Assembly (NCBI GenBank): GCA_964483805.1
Contig: CAZADH010000039.1
Span: 1-29,469, forward strand
Source of the DNA: CAZADH01 sp964483805
Lineage (GTDB): Bacteria > Muiribacteriota > Ozemobacteria > Ozemobacterales > Ozemobacteraceae
DNA length: 29,469 nt
Reading direction: 5' to 3'
The position numbers and the translations under genes were made by a program. Under the pieces are notes generated by a model. It did not search any database. It was not told the origin of the DNA and saw only the letters and a list, made by a program, of their open reading frames with translations. Below, in pieces: positions 9,067 through 16,416 of this stretch (the stretch's first letter is position 1; each line of letters begins with the position of its first letter).

Positions 9067-9095
9067 TTGCCAAAGGCGAATCGATCACCTATATT
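9067..9095 (+). promoter_or_regulatory. Strong sigma-70-type promoter, probably leaderless
   Basis: TTGCCA (9067-9072) and TATATT (9090-9095) are 17 bases apart, each one mismatch from consensus. Transcription would begin near 9102, one or two bases before the ATG at 9104. No Shine-Dalgarno sequence is visible, so the transcript is probably leaderless. Confidence 0.65.
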
Positions 9096-9103
9096 TAAAC
9101 GTG

Positions 9104-9943
9104 ATGATCAGATCGTGCCGGTTCTTCACAATCACTCTGCTGCTGTGCTCGGTGGTCCTGCTGAGTGCATCGGCCCAGGCCGCTACCCCAAAGGTCTTTC
9201 TGATCACGGGTGGCATCGATGCGGCACCGATCAAGGCGTTGCTCGAGCAATGGCAGATGACGGTCACCACCCATGATCTCGCAGCAGGGCCGATCCCATC
9301 GACCGTTCTGTTCGATCATCTCAAGAACCTGACCATCGTCGCGGTGAAGGCGAAACAGACGCTCACCTTCGACGACCAGAACATGCTGCTCGACTATCTT
9401 TCGACCCAGGGCAACGCCCTGTTCGTCGGGCCCACGTTCCTCGAAGACCACGACAACACCGACTTTCTCAACTACTGGCTCCTCACCAAGGTGACGGGGC
9501 CGGTGACCCTCGCTTCGGCCATGACGCTGAAACCCCGGGTCACCGAAAGCTGGCCGGGTCTGGCTCTGCCGGCCGGCACGGTGCGGGCATGCGAACCCAC
9601 CGATTCCCAGGCGCAACCGATCTGGCAACTGCCGGGTCTCGAGAGCGCCACTGCGGGGTTTGCCCTTCGGGGCAAGACTTGAACATTCCGCTTCGTGATT
9701 CTGCCTCTCGAGTTCGAGGGGTCCGATCCCAGGTTTCAACAGGTTCTGCGCACCCTCATCGGCTGGCTCGGTGAAGCCTGCACCGGCGTCACCGCCGATG
9801 CGCGCCTCGTCTGCCCGACCAGCGATCGCTGGCTGCAACGCGTGCGCCGCCGCATCGAGTCCAACCTGTTCGTTGGCCCCAACGCGCTGCCGGGTCCGGT
9901 CGGGGTGATGCTGCGCTTCGAGAGGCTGCACGCCGCGCCGTAA
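9104..9943 (+). pseudogene. Exported amidotransferase-like-fold protein interrupted by an in-frame TGA
   Basis: From the ATG at 9104 the product has a signal peptide (hydrophobic residues about 8-22, ending SASAQA). A Rossmann-like domain of the kind seen in ThuA or class-I amidotransferase-like proteins follows (KVFLITGG, LTIVAVKAK, MLLDYLSTQGNALFVGP). The frame meets TGA at 9680-9682 after 192 codons and continues without a shift into TFRFVILPLEFEGSDPRF and LRTLIGWLG, ending at 9943. The part after the stop looks like the usual last strand and helix of this fold, so the two halves were one 279-codon gene. TGA acts as an ordinary stop elsewhere in the window. A recent nonsense mutation, a sequence error, or readthrough/recoding are all possible. 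The function is not recognised. Confidence 0.6.
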
Positions 9944-9965
9944 GCACGACAAACGCAACGCCCAG

Positions 9966-10004
9966 AACGCACACCTTCGGATTCAGAGGTGTGCGTTTTG
10001 TTTT
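9966..10004 (+). terminator. Rho-independent terminator
   Basis: AACGCACACCT (9966-9976) pairs perfectly with AGGTGTGCGTT (9987-9997) around a 10-base loop, followed by TTGTTTT. It sits 22 bases after the stop at 9943, so transcription evidently runs through the TGA-interrupted gene to its far end. Confidence 0.85.
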
Positions 10005-10140
10005 CTCATCCGCCCGAAGAATGGTCGATCGACGGTCTTTCGGGGCGGCAACGGGCCACCGAATTCTCGGTGTCAATTTCGGCGCAACCTGCCGATAAGG
10101 GAACCGGCGTATAAGACTTCTTGCGAAAGGACCCTGTCGG

Positions 10141-11208
10141 ATGAAGCGCACCCAGACCTGGCTTACCCTCGTCGTCGGGCTGCTGGTGGGGCTGTTGCCG
10201 GCCGCACCCGCGCCGGCGCTCGATCTTACTGCGTTCCAGAATTTCCTGCACACTGCCACGGGCAAGGCGAAACCGAACAAGGCGGCCGAAACGGCGCGCC
10301 CCCCCGTGCGCCTGCTCTCGGAGGACGCCGACGCCAGTTTTACCAACAAGAATGCGCCCGTGCTCACGCTCAGTCAGCGCAACCGCCGTTCGACTGTCCG
10401 CACCACGGCCAACGAGCCATTGTCGCTGCCGGAGGGCACCCGAGTGCCGTCGGCGCTGCGACCGTTGTTCACCGAGCGCAAGTATCCCAAGCAGGGCGCG
10501 GCCCTTGGCGGCGGTTCCGGTGGGTTGCTGACGCCATCCCCCGGCGTGCTCGAAAACGGCAAGTGCATGGTCGCGGTGCATGCGATCCCGTTCGATCTTT
10601 ACAATGTAAATGACCAGCAGATCGCCGACGCCGATTACTTCGACACGTCGATCAAGATCCACTTCGGGGCGATGGAAGGCTGCGAAGTCGGGGTCGAGAA
10701 GTCATTCAACAATCAGGATCGGTTCGATCTCGACCTGCCGACGTATCTCAACGCCAAGTATCAGGTGCCGGGCAACATCACGGTCGGCGCCAACCTCTGC
10801 ACCGAGAACAACGGTTATTCGTCGGCATGGGTTGCCGCCGGCGTGCCGGCCATCTGGGTCGGCCTCGGGGCCAACTTCGGCACCAACGATTTCCGCTTCT
10901 CGTACAACGGCTATGAGGTCATCCGCCGGGCCAAATACGGCGGGTACAACTACGATTACGGCAAGGGCACGGGTTACGCCGACCCGGTGTTTTTCATGGT
11001 CGGGGGCGCGTTGCCGATGAATCCGTATTCAGATTTTGTCTATGATTTCAACGGCGACCGGTTCGCCGTCGGCATGCGCTTCAACTACCAGCACGTGGCC
11101 TACATCGATGCGTTTTACGTGTCGGACGGTGACTACGAGCGGCTGCCCGGGCCGGTGAGCCATCGCCGCACCCGCAACTTCGTGTTCGGCGGCGGCGTGG
11201 CGTTCTGA
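10141..11208 (+). CDS. Exported, possibly outer-membrane protein of unknown function
   Basis: The 355-residue product starts with a clear signal peptide (cleavage near PAPALDL). A basic, poorly conserved-looking region (about 30-120) leads to a Gly-rich segment ending GGLLTPSPGVLENG. That pattern often begins a membrane beta-barrel in exopolysaccharide-associated proteins such as YjbH-like ones. The C-terminal 220 residues alternate polar and aromatic residues (NITVGANLC, AIWVGLGANFG, DRFAVGMRFNYQHVAYIDAFYVSDG) and end in Val-Ala-Phe, consistent with a small barrel in the outer membrane. A weak AAAGGA lies upstream of the ATG. The stop is two bases from the stop of the convergent pseudopilin gene. 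I do not recognise the family; the barrel assignment is an inference. Confidence 0.75.
   Translation: MKRTQTWLTLVVGLLVGLLPAAPAPALDLTAFQNFLHTATGKAKPNKAAETARPPVRLLSEDADASFTNKNAPVLTLSQRNRRSTVRTTANEPLSLPEGTRVPSALRPLFTERKYPKQGAALGGGSGGLLTPSPGVLENGKCMVAVHAIPFDLYNVNDQQIADADYFDTSIKIHFGAMEGCEVGVEKSFNNQDRFDLDLPTYLNAKYQVPGNITVGANLCTENNGYSSAWVAAGVPAIWVGLGANFGTNDFRFSYNGYEVIRRAKYGGYNYDYGKGTGYADPVFFMVGGALPMNPYSDFVYDFNGDRFAVGMRFNYQHVAYIDAFYVSDGDYERLPGPVSHRRTRNFVFGGGVAF
10598..10610. repeat. ATAC-N3-GTAT-like palindrome, TTTAC/GTAAA variant
   Basis: TTTAC AAT GTAAA is a perfect palindrome with the same TAC-N3-GTA core and three-base spacing. It is in the coding sequence of the exported protein (TAC AAT GTA, Tyr-Asn-Val). 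Confidence 0.45.
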
Positions 11209-11210
11209 GC

Positions 11211-11870
11211 CTACTGCGTGCCCTGTAGCAACCAGTTGACCTTGCGCGGGGTGATCATCATGAAGAAGGTCTTCACCCGCGGATCATTCTCGTCGGTGAG
11301 GATCTTCGCTTTGTCTTCTTCTTTGAGCTGCTTGAATTTGTCTGAATAGAGGATGCGCATGGTCACCTTGAACCAGACCTTCGAGTTCAGGGTGAGTTCG
11401 GACTCGGCAAAAGCGTTGCTGTCGCGGTAGCTCGAGTCGAAATCGAATTTGAGGATCTGCCCGTCATCAAACGCGTACGGGCGCATCTCGCCCACCGCCG
11501 GCTCGCGTTGCAGTTCTTCGGCCTTGCCTTCGTTGCGGTGCATGTAGAGCCGGTGTGCCGCCTTATCGAAATAGTAGACCCACGTTTTGTCGGGCTCGAC
11601 CTGAATGTACAACCGGTCGTTGATGACCTGCGGCTTGTCGTAGGCATTGCGCAGCTCGGTGCGCAGCTTCGCCATGATGATGCGCGTCGTCTGCAGAATG
11701 TCCATTTTGTCTTGCGACTGTTTGAACGAGCGCCGGATCGAGTAGAGGATGCTGTAGATCGCCGCCGAGAGCAGGCTGATGATGCCGACGACGACGATCA
11801 GTTCGATCATCGTCATGCCCCAGGTGCGCCGGGCGCGGTCGCGCTCGATATGCAATATATTGTATTTCAT
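11211..11870 (-). CDS. Type II secretion/type IV pilus-like minor pseudopilin (GspJ-like)
   Basis: The 219-residue product has a class III signal: a basic leader ending in Gly, then MTMIELIVVVGIISLL with Glu at mature position 5. It would be cut and N-methylated by a prepilin peptidase. The N-terminal helix runs on into a long amphipathic stretch (QDKMDILQTTRIIMAKLRTELRNAY), as in GspJ. A beta-rich C-terminal half follows (VWFKVTMRILYSD). ATG at 11870 is used; it overlaps the TGA of the upstream pseudopilin by one base (TGATG), which indicates translational coupling. A TTG three bases earlier is the only nearby alternative. It is the last gene of a four-gene minus-strand operon. A variant of the ATAC-N3-GTAT motif overlaps the first codons. 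Confidence 0.85.
   Translation of the reverse strand: MKYNILHIERDRARRTWGMTMIELIVVVGIISLLSAAIYSILYSIRRSFKQSQDKMDILQTTRIIMAKLRTELRNAYDKPQVINDRLYIQVEPDKTWVYYFDKAAHRLYMHRNEGKAEELQREPAVGEMRPYAFDDGQILKFDFDSSYRDSNAFAESELTLNSKVWFKVTMRILYSDKFKQLKEEDKAKILTDENDPRVKTFFMMITPRKVNWLLQGTQ
11854..11866. repeat. ATAC-N3-GTAT palindrome, variant copy
   Basis: AATAT ATT GTATT, one base from the perfect motif, lies in codons 2-6 of the pseudopilin gene. Confidence 0.5.
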
Positions 11871-12310
11871 CAATAGAAAGTGAAGCGAGGATCGCTCAGA
11901 ATGGAATAGAACGTCAGGGTCGGCGAGTCGGTGATGGCCCGGCCGATCGAGGAGATGGTGATTTTGATGCGCAGGAGAAAGACCTGTTTGAGAGTGCCCG
12001 GCAACGCACCCACCGGCACCATGTTCTGCTCGAACTTCAGGTCGAAGCCGTTCTTGCGCGCACTGTCAACCAGTTCCTGAAACTCCTTTTCGCGCTCGAG
12101 ATTCTGCGCCTTCTCGAAGCCCAGGGTGCGGGCCAACTCGAGTGCCGAGGCGCCGAACAGGGTGGCCAGCGTCTTTTCGTCGGCACGCACGATGCGTTTC
12201 TGGCTGCTCTTGATCAGCGAGTAAATGGGCAGAATCGCCGTCGAGATGAGCATCAAGACCATGAGCACTTCGATCAACGAGAAACCCCGGCGGCGCCAGT
12301 GTGAAACCAT
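11870..12310 (-). CDS. Minor pseudopilin (GspI-like)
   Basis: The ATG at 12310 gives a 146-residue protein with a short basic leader, MVSHWRRRG, cut before FSLIEVLMVLMLISTAILPIYSL. Glu is at mature position 5, as in GspI/PilV-type minor pseudopilins. Longer in-frame extensions (to 12391) would overlap the upstream gene and lengthen the leader without benefit. The C-terminal part is a small beta domain (QVFLLRIKITISSIG). The start is seven bases after the stop of the 874-residue PilX-like gene, and the stop overlaps the next pseudopilin start. The compact order K-like, I-like, J-like resembles the minor-pseudopilin tip complex of type II secretion systems. Confidence 0.85.
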   Translation of the reverse strand: MVSHWRRRGFSLIEVLMVLMLISTAILPIYSLIKSSQKRIVRADEKTLATLFGASALELARTLGFEKAQNLEREKEFQELVDSARKNGFDLKFEQNMVPVGALPGTLKQVFLLRIKITISSIGRAITDSPTLTFYSILSDPRFTFY

Positions 12311-12317
12311 GAGCAAC

Positions 12318-14942
12318 CTAACGCCCATACTCGGAGTGCCAGTCGAACTTGCCGACGCCGCCGGTGACGACTTTGGCGACATAGACAGCATTGACCTTGT
12401 CTTTTTCGTTGAGATGCAGCGTATTGAGCGGGTTGTAGCGGATGGTGACCTTGCCCTTCGACATGCCCTTGTACACGTGTTCCTGCAGGTTCCAGGACGG
12501 GCAGGCCACCGTGCCTTTGATGACGACGTCTTTCGAACCGGTGATGATCAGGGGTTTCTCGACCGAGATCAGGTTCGCCTCGACGAAGCACGGGTTGCTG
12601 TCGGCCGTCGACGTGTCGATGTAGATCTGCTTGGCGATGATCGTCACCATGTCCTCGCTGGTAACCGCCGATTCAGGTTCCTCTTTTTCCTTCTGTTTCT
12701 TGGCGGCAGGGTAGAAGTCGCCAAGGATGGCCACCGGTCCCGCCCCCATCATCGGGCTGGCGTAGATCACGCCACGCCCGCGAAAGCGCAGATCACGCAA
12801 TTCGAGGGTCTCAGGATCGTTGAGCGCAAGGATGCCGTTGAGTTGCAGCATCTGCCCTTTCTGGCCCTGGTTGTAGAGATTCGGATCGTTGATGTATTTG
12901 AAGACGAACCGGTCGAAGACATTGTTGCCCTGTGTGATCGTCGTGCGCCCCCGGAAGAAGTCTTCGGTGCTGCGCGGGATGAAGAAGAAATCCATCAGGA
13001 AGGCCGAGAACGGGTCGGGCATCGCATACCAGAAAGCGCCGGCGTATTCGTTGCGCACCACGCTGCCGCCGATATACCGCGCAATGTCGGGGTCGGAAAC
13101 GCCACCCGAATAGGCCGAGGTGTCGTTCTCGAGCGGGTAGAGCACGGTCTTTTCGAGCATGCCGTGGTATTTCTGCACGCGCGGGGTCTTGGCGATGCGC
13201 ACCAGGAAGTTGCCCAACCCCTGGTTGTAGTTGTGGCTGCCCCAGTTGCTCATGAACGAATTGTATTTCTCCCATTCGTTCATGCCCGGCGGGATGGTCT
13301 TGTCCCAGTTCTGGCCCAGAACCGTCAGGTAGTTGTCGGGTACTTTGTATTGCTTAAACAATGCGACTGCTTCGGAAGCCGCCATCTCGTGGTCTTTACC
13401 GGGCAGGTTCTGGACCGGGTAATACTGTTGGAACTCGGTCGCAATGAACGGCAGGTCGAGTTCGAGGTTGCCGGGGTTGTTGGTATTGCGGATCGTCACC
13501 ATGCGGAACCACGCACGACTGACCGGCCCGTAGACCAACGTCGGCGAGATGAACCGCGTATCGATCGGACCGGTGTCGGCCCCGTTGCCCACACTCGGAT
13601 TGCTGACCCGTGCCTCACCGAACAGGTGCATGCCGCTTCGGTTCATGGGCGGGATGATGTCTTTCAGAGCCGGCACGTTTTCGGAGAAGTGCCGCAGAGA
13701 CGCCAATCCACCTTTGAACGTGGGATCGCTCGAGAACTTCGGACTGTCGTACCAGATCTCTTCGCCGGCGCCGACGTTCTGCACGCGGACCTGGTAGCCC
13801 TTCTTCCATTTCGACCACAACTTGGTCAGCCAGTTGCTGCCGCTGTTCTTACCCTCTTTGAAGTCTTGCCCCATGGCCGACATGACGCTTTCTTCTTTGC
13901 CATCGGTGTAATCACGCAGCTCCATCCAGGGCACGTCGGGCAACTGGAACAGGTTCTCGCCGGCGTTGCGGTGCCCGGTCTGCAAGTTGGCCTCGTCGCC
14001 CACCTGCCACGGCACATGGAACTTCACGCCGTTGGTCGACTGGATCAACGGCCCGATGCCCAGCGGGAACTGCTGCGGACTCGGCGACGACTGCGGATCG
14101 GCCCCGATGTACACGCGCCCGGGCGGGAAGACCTGCTCGGCCAGCGCTTTCTCCCATTTGGCGGCATCCGTTACCGCATTGAACGGCCGGAACCAGTAGG
14201 GCCAACCGTTATCGAGGGTAACGCACTTGGCTTCGCACTTGTTGGCCGGATCCTCGACGAACTGGCCAACCTTCGATTTCCAGGCGTTGAAATCGCTCTC
14301 GGGCGGCGCACCGTTTTTGACATACAATGTAAAGTAGTTGAACGGCGGCGCATGCGTCTTGACCACCCGCAACAGGAAGGTCAGCGAGACCCGGGCCGTC
14401 GAGTTCTTGAAGGTGATCTCGGCGTTGACCTTGAGTTCGCCCTGCTTCTCGTGGTTGTCGGGGCGAATCTCGTAAATCGGCTTGTTGCCTTGTTTGGCCG
14501 GCACACCCTTGATCTCTTTGAGTTTGATCACGGCCGTCACGTTGAAATCGCTGCCGCCGGTCAGACTGCGCCCGGTATTGACGCCCAACTCCTCGGCACT
14601 TTTGCGCGTCAGGGTCGTCAGATTGGCGACCTGGGCGGCATTGAGCGGAATCTCGTTCTTCGGGACCCCGGCGCTGCGCAGCACATAGTAGATCTGGTTG
14701 TCCTGGCCGGGCCGGTTGAGTGAGTTCTTGAAGCGGGCGACAAACTCTTCGATCGCCGACTCGGCCAGATTGAACGCGACCTCGGATTCGTAATTGAGCG
14801 ACGTCGACCAATCTTCGGAACTGGTGAAGAAGATCATCGAGAAGCCGAGGATGAAGAGCACGGTCATGGCCGACAGGGCCAGCAGGAAGATCGTGCCGCG
14901 CCGCCGCTGCGGCAGCGCGTGCCGGCGTTCAGGGGTTTGCAT
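12318..14942 (-). CDS. Very large PilX/GspK-like pseudopilin-class protein
   Basis: The 874-residue product begins with a basic leader (RRHALPQRRRG, predicted cut after Gly16) and the hydrophobic helix TIFLLALSAMTVLFILGFSMIFF. An ESEVAFNLAESAIEEF stretch follows, typical of PilX/GspK N-termini. Like GspK it lacks Glu at mature position 5. The rest, about 800 residues, is far longer than GspK (about 320) or PilX (about 200). Its middle is not recognised. A C-terminal region (about 700-860: GRGVIYASPMMGAGPVAILGDF, VVIKGTVACPSW) is reminiscent of the beta-rich domains of polymer-forming or pilus-tip proteins. Start choice: ATG at 14942 overlaps the stop of the upstream gene by 14 bases and has a G-rich stretch (GGGGGG) about 9 bases upstream. 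It is probably the tip subunit or adhesin of a pseudopilus; the function is inferred. Confidence 0.8.
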   Translation of the reverse strand: MQTPERRHALPQRRRGTIFLLALSAMTVLFILGFSMIFFTSSEDWSTSLNYESEVAFNLAESAIEEFVARFKNSLNRPGQDNQIYYVLRSAGVPKNEIPLNAAQVANLTTLTRKSAEELGVNTGRSLTGGSDFNVTAVIKLKEIKGVPAKQGNKPIYEIRPDNHEKQGELKVNAEITFKNSTARVSLTFLLRVVKTHAPPFNYFTLYVKNGAPPESDFNAWKSKVGQFVEDPANKCEAKCVTLDNGWPYWFRPFNAVTDAAKWEKALAEQVFPPGRVYIGADPQSSPSPQQFPLGIGPLIQSTNGVKFHVPWQVGDEANLQTGHRNAGENLFQLPDVPWMELRDYTDGKEESVMSAMGQDFKEGKNSGSNWLTKLWSKWKKGYQVRVQNVGAGEEIWYDSPKFSSDPTFKGGLASLRHFSENVPALKDIIPPMNRSGMHLFGEARVSNPSVGNGADTGPIDTRFISPTLVYGPVSRAWFRMVTIRNTNNPGNLELDLPFIATEFQQYYPVQNLPGKDHEMAASEAVALFKQYKVPDNYLTVLGQNWDKTIPPGMNEWEKYNSFMSNWGSHNYNQGLGNFLVRIAKTPRVQKYHGMLEKTVLYPLENDTSAYSGGVSDPDIARYIGGSVVRNEYAGAFWYAMPDPFSAFLMDFFFIPRSTEDFFRGRTTITQGNNVFDRFVFKYINDPNLYNQGQKGQMLQLNGILALNDPETLELRDLRFRGRGVIYASPMMGAGPVAILGDFYPAAKKQKEKEEPESAVTSEDMVTIIAKQIYIDTSTADSNPCFVEANLISVEKPLIITGSKDVVIKGTVACPSWNLQEHVYKGMSKGKVTIRYNPLNTLHLNEKDKVNAVYVAKVVTGGVGKFDWHSEYGR
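14321..14333. repeat. ATAC-N3-GTAT-like palindrome, variant copy
   Basis: CATAC AAT GTAAA shares the TAC-N3-GTA core and centre AAT with the copy at 10598. It is inside the large PilX-like gene. Confidence 0.4.
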
Positions 14943-15543
14943 ATTTTTCGCCCCCCTGTTGGATGCTCTGTTTGATAACATCTTGGGCTACGCGGCCTTC
15001 GCGGTGTGCTTCTTGAAAACGCGGATCCTGCTGCACCCGCTCCATCGACTTGAGCATTGCATCCATCGCGGTTTTGCGCGCCTTGGCGTTGTTTTGGCGG
15101 TGCGCGATGCGCGCTTCGAGATACTGCACCCGCATCGCGACGTAGGGATCGTCGGGATGCTGCAGCTTCAGCCGTTCGAGATCGCGGAGGGCCGCGTCGT
15201 AGTTCCGCCCCTGCATGGCCGACTGGGCACGTGCCAGAAGGGCGTTCACGGCCTCCTCCTTCTTGCCTTCCTGCAGGAAGGCGTTGAGTTGATCGCGCTG
15301 CTCGATCGACACCGTGGCAGTGGCTTCTTTCGCTGAACCCTTGTTAGTACTACCTGTCGCATCAGTGGGAGTTTTCGGCCCCTTGCCCTGCAACGCCGCC
15401 CCCGAAAAAGATTCGGTGGACCCGGTTGCCGGCTCGCGCCGACAGCCACCGAAGCAGCCGAGGCACAACGTCGTCGCCAGCAGCAACACCCCGGTCGCCA
15501 GGGCTGTACCCTGGTTCCGCCATCGCTCTATTGCGCGCAGCAT
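14929..15543 (-). CDS. Exported TPR-like protein, probable lipoprotein
   Basis: The 204-residue product has a hydrophobic signal (about 13-29) followed by CLGC (Cys30) and FGGC (Cys34), either of which could be a slightly non-standard lipobox. A Ser/Thr/Gly-rich linker leads to helical repeats (about 80-190) with TPR-like spacing (YDAALRDLERLKLQHPDDPYVAMRV quoted in part: LERLKLQHPDDP; VQYLEARIAHRQNNAKARK). TPR lipoproteins commonly assist secretin or pilus assembly. It is the first gene of the minus-strand pseudopilin operon and overlaps the next start by 14 bases, so it probably serves that machine as a periplasmic assembly factor. Its promoter places the transcription start almost at the ATG, and no ribosome-binding site is visible. 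Confidence 0.75.
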   Translation of the reverse strand: MLRAIERWRNQGTALATGVLLLATTLCLGCFGGCRREPATGSTESFSGAALQGKGPKTPTDATGSTNKGSAKEATATVSIEQRDQLNAFLQEGKKEEAVNALLARAQSAMQGRNYDAALRDLERLKLQHPDDPYVAMRVQYLEARIAHRQNNAKARKTAMDAMLKSMERVQQDPRFQEAHREGRVAQDVIKQSIQQGGEKYANP

Positions 15544-15551
15544 AACGTTTA

Positions 15552-15580
15552 TTTGTACCTTACCCCCCTGGCAAAGTCAA
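15552..15580 (-). promoter_or_regulatory. Sigma-70-type promoter for the minus-strand pseudopilin operon, probably leaderless
   Basis: On the minus strand TTGACT (15575-15580) and TACAAA (15552-15557) are 17 bases apart. Transcription would begin within a few bases of the ATG whose first base is 15543, and the only purine-rich run is inside the promoter, so translation is likely leaderless. Confidence 0.6.
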
Positions 15581-15590
15581 TTCCTCGATT

Positions 15591-15616
15591 GGGGACAGAC
15601 CCTAGGGCCTGTCCCC
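15591..15616. repeat. 26-base near-perfect palindrome between divergent promoters
   Basis: GGGGACAG and CTGTCCCC form the outer arms, and CCC-TA-GGG forms an inner palindrome; only one A/C pair breaks symmetry. A second palindrome, CCCCGCGCGGGG (15613-15624), overlaps its right end and is followed by TTTCTT. The position, between two divergent -35 boxes, suits an operator; the sequence also resembles REP-type elements. Which it is cannot be decided from one copy. Confidence 0.6.
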
Positions 15617-15629
15617 GCGCGGGGGTTTC

Positions 15630-15658
15630 TTGACAATGCCTGCGGTGGCCGCTAAACT
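15630..15658 (+). promoter_or_regulatory. Strong sigma-70-type promoter for the cupin gene
   Basis: A perfect TTGACA (15630-15635) is followed after 17 bases by TAAACT (15653-15658). Transcription would start near 15665, about 30 bases before the ATG at 15694. Confidence 0.75.
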
Positions 15659-15693
15659 TGCGAAAATTTCCCAAGCAAGGACGTGCCCTGACC

Positions 15694-16416
15694 ATGCTGC
15701 AAACCCCGATCCGTACCTCGTCATCGACGTCGTCGCTGCTCCGCCGCGGCCGCGGAGCCCTGGCTGCCTGTTTCCTCGCCGCTTCGCTCCTGGCCACGGC
15801 ACCGATGGCCCAGGGTTTCAAGTTGGGCGATCTGGGGTTCGGCAAGAAGAAGAAGCAGGGTGACGCCGCCAAGGGCGCTGACCCGGCCAAAAAGACAGTG
15901 ACCAACTCGAAGTATTTCTTCGATTTTGAAGAATCCGCGTATTACACCTCCCCCGACAAACGCGCAGGCGTGAAGATGCTGATCGACACCGCCCGCGTCG
16001 GCCCATCGATGGCATCGCTGCACCACGTCACTCTGTTGCCCGGCGGCAAGAGCGTGCCACATCGCCATGTGTTCGGCACCGAACTGCTGTATATCGTGAA
16101 GGGTTCGCTGGTCATCCGCGTCGAGAACGAAACCAAGGTATTGGGCGCCAACACGGCCGCCCATATTCCGCCCAAAGCGATCCACGAATACAAAAACGAA
16201 AGCACCGACGTCGTCCAGTTCCTGCAGGTGTATGCACCGGCCGGTCCTGAAGAAGAGTACCGCAACTGGGAGAAGGCGGGCGGCGCCGGCAACGCCGGAG
16301 CCAAGCCCAACGCAGCCGGCCAGGGTGCGGGCGCCGGCTCGGGCTCGGCCTCAGGGTCCGCCTCCGAAGAACTGACGCCCGGCATGGGTTCCGGAGCCGG
16401 CGACGCGGTCCGATGA
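15694..16416 (+). CDS. Exported cupin-domain protein
   Basis: The 240-residue product has a long basic leader and signal segment (about 21-40, ending MAQG), a Lys-rich stretch, then a single cupin barrel (about 75-185). The metal-binding pattern is complete: PHRHVFGTELLYIVKG gives His123, His125 and Glu130, and AIHEY gives His164. The last 45 residues are a Gly/Ala/Ser-rich low-complexity tail. ATG at 15694 is used, with AAGGA about 12 bases upstream; an upstream TTG would lie inside the -10 box. Cupins bind metals or small ligands and may be enzymes; the substrate is not evident. The stop overlaps the next start (ATGA), and the gene leads the long plus-strand secretion cluster, so a periplasmic role linked to that machine is possible. 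Confidence 0.85.
   Translation: MLQTPIRTSSSTSSLLRRGRGALAACFLAASLLATAPMAQGFKLGDLGFGKKKKQGDAAKGADPAKKTVTNSKYFFDFEESAYYTSPDKRAGVKMLIDTARVGPSMASLHHVTLLPGGKSVPHRHVFGTELLYIVKGSLVIRVENETKVLGANTAAHIPPKAIHEYKNESTDVVQFLQVYAPAGPEEEYRNWEKAGGAGNAGAKPNAAGQGAGAGSGSASGSASEELTPGMGSGAGDAVR

Noticed and set aside
9680..9682. Global reassignment of TGA as a sense codon
   Set aside because: TGA terminates several well-defined genes here (for example gspE, gspK and the cupin-TPR neighbours) exactly where the family length predicts.
12225..14723. An 832-codon open frame on the plus strand opposite the large PilX-like gene
   Set aside because: Same composition signature of an antisense shadow; the minus-strand protein has a clear pilin signal and coherent sequence.
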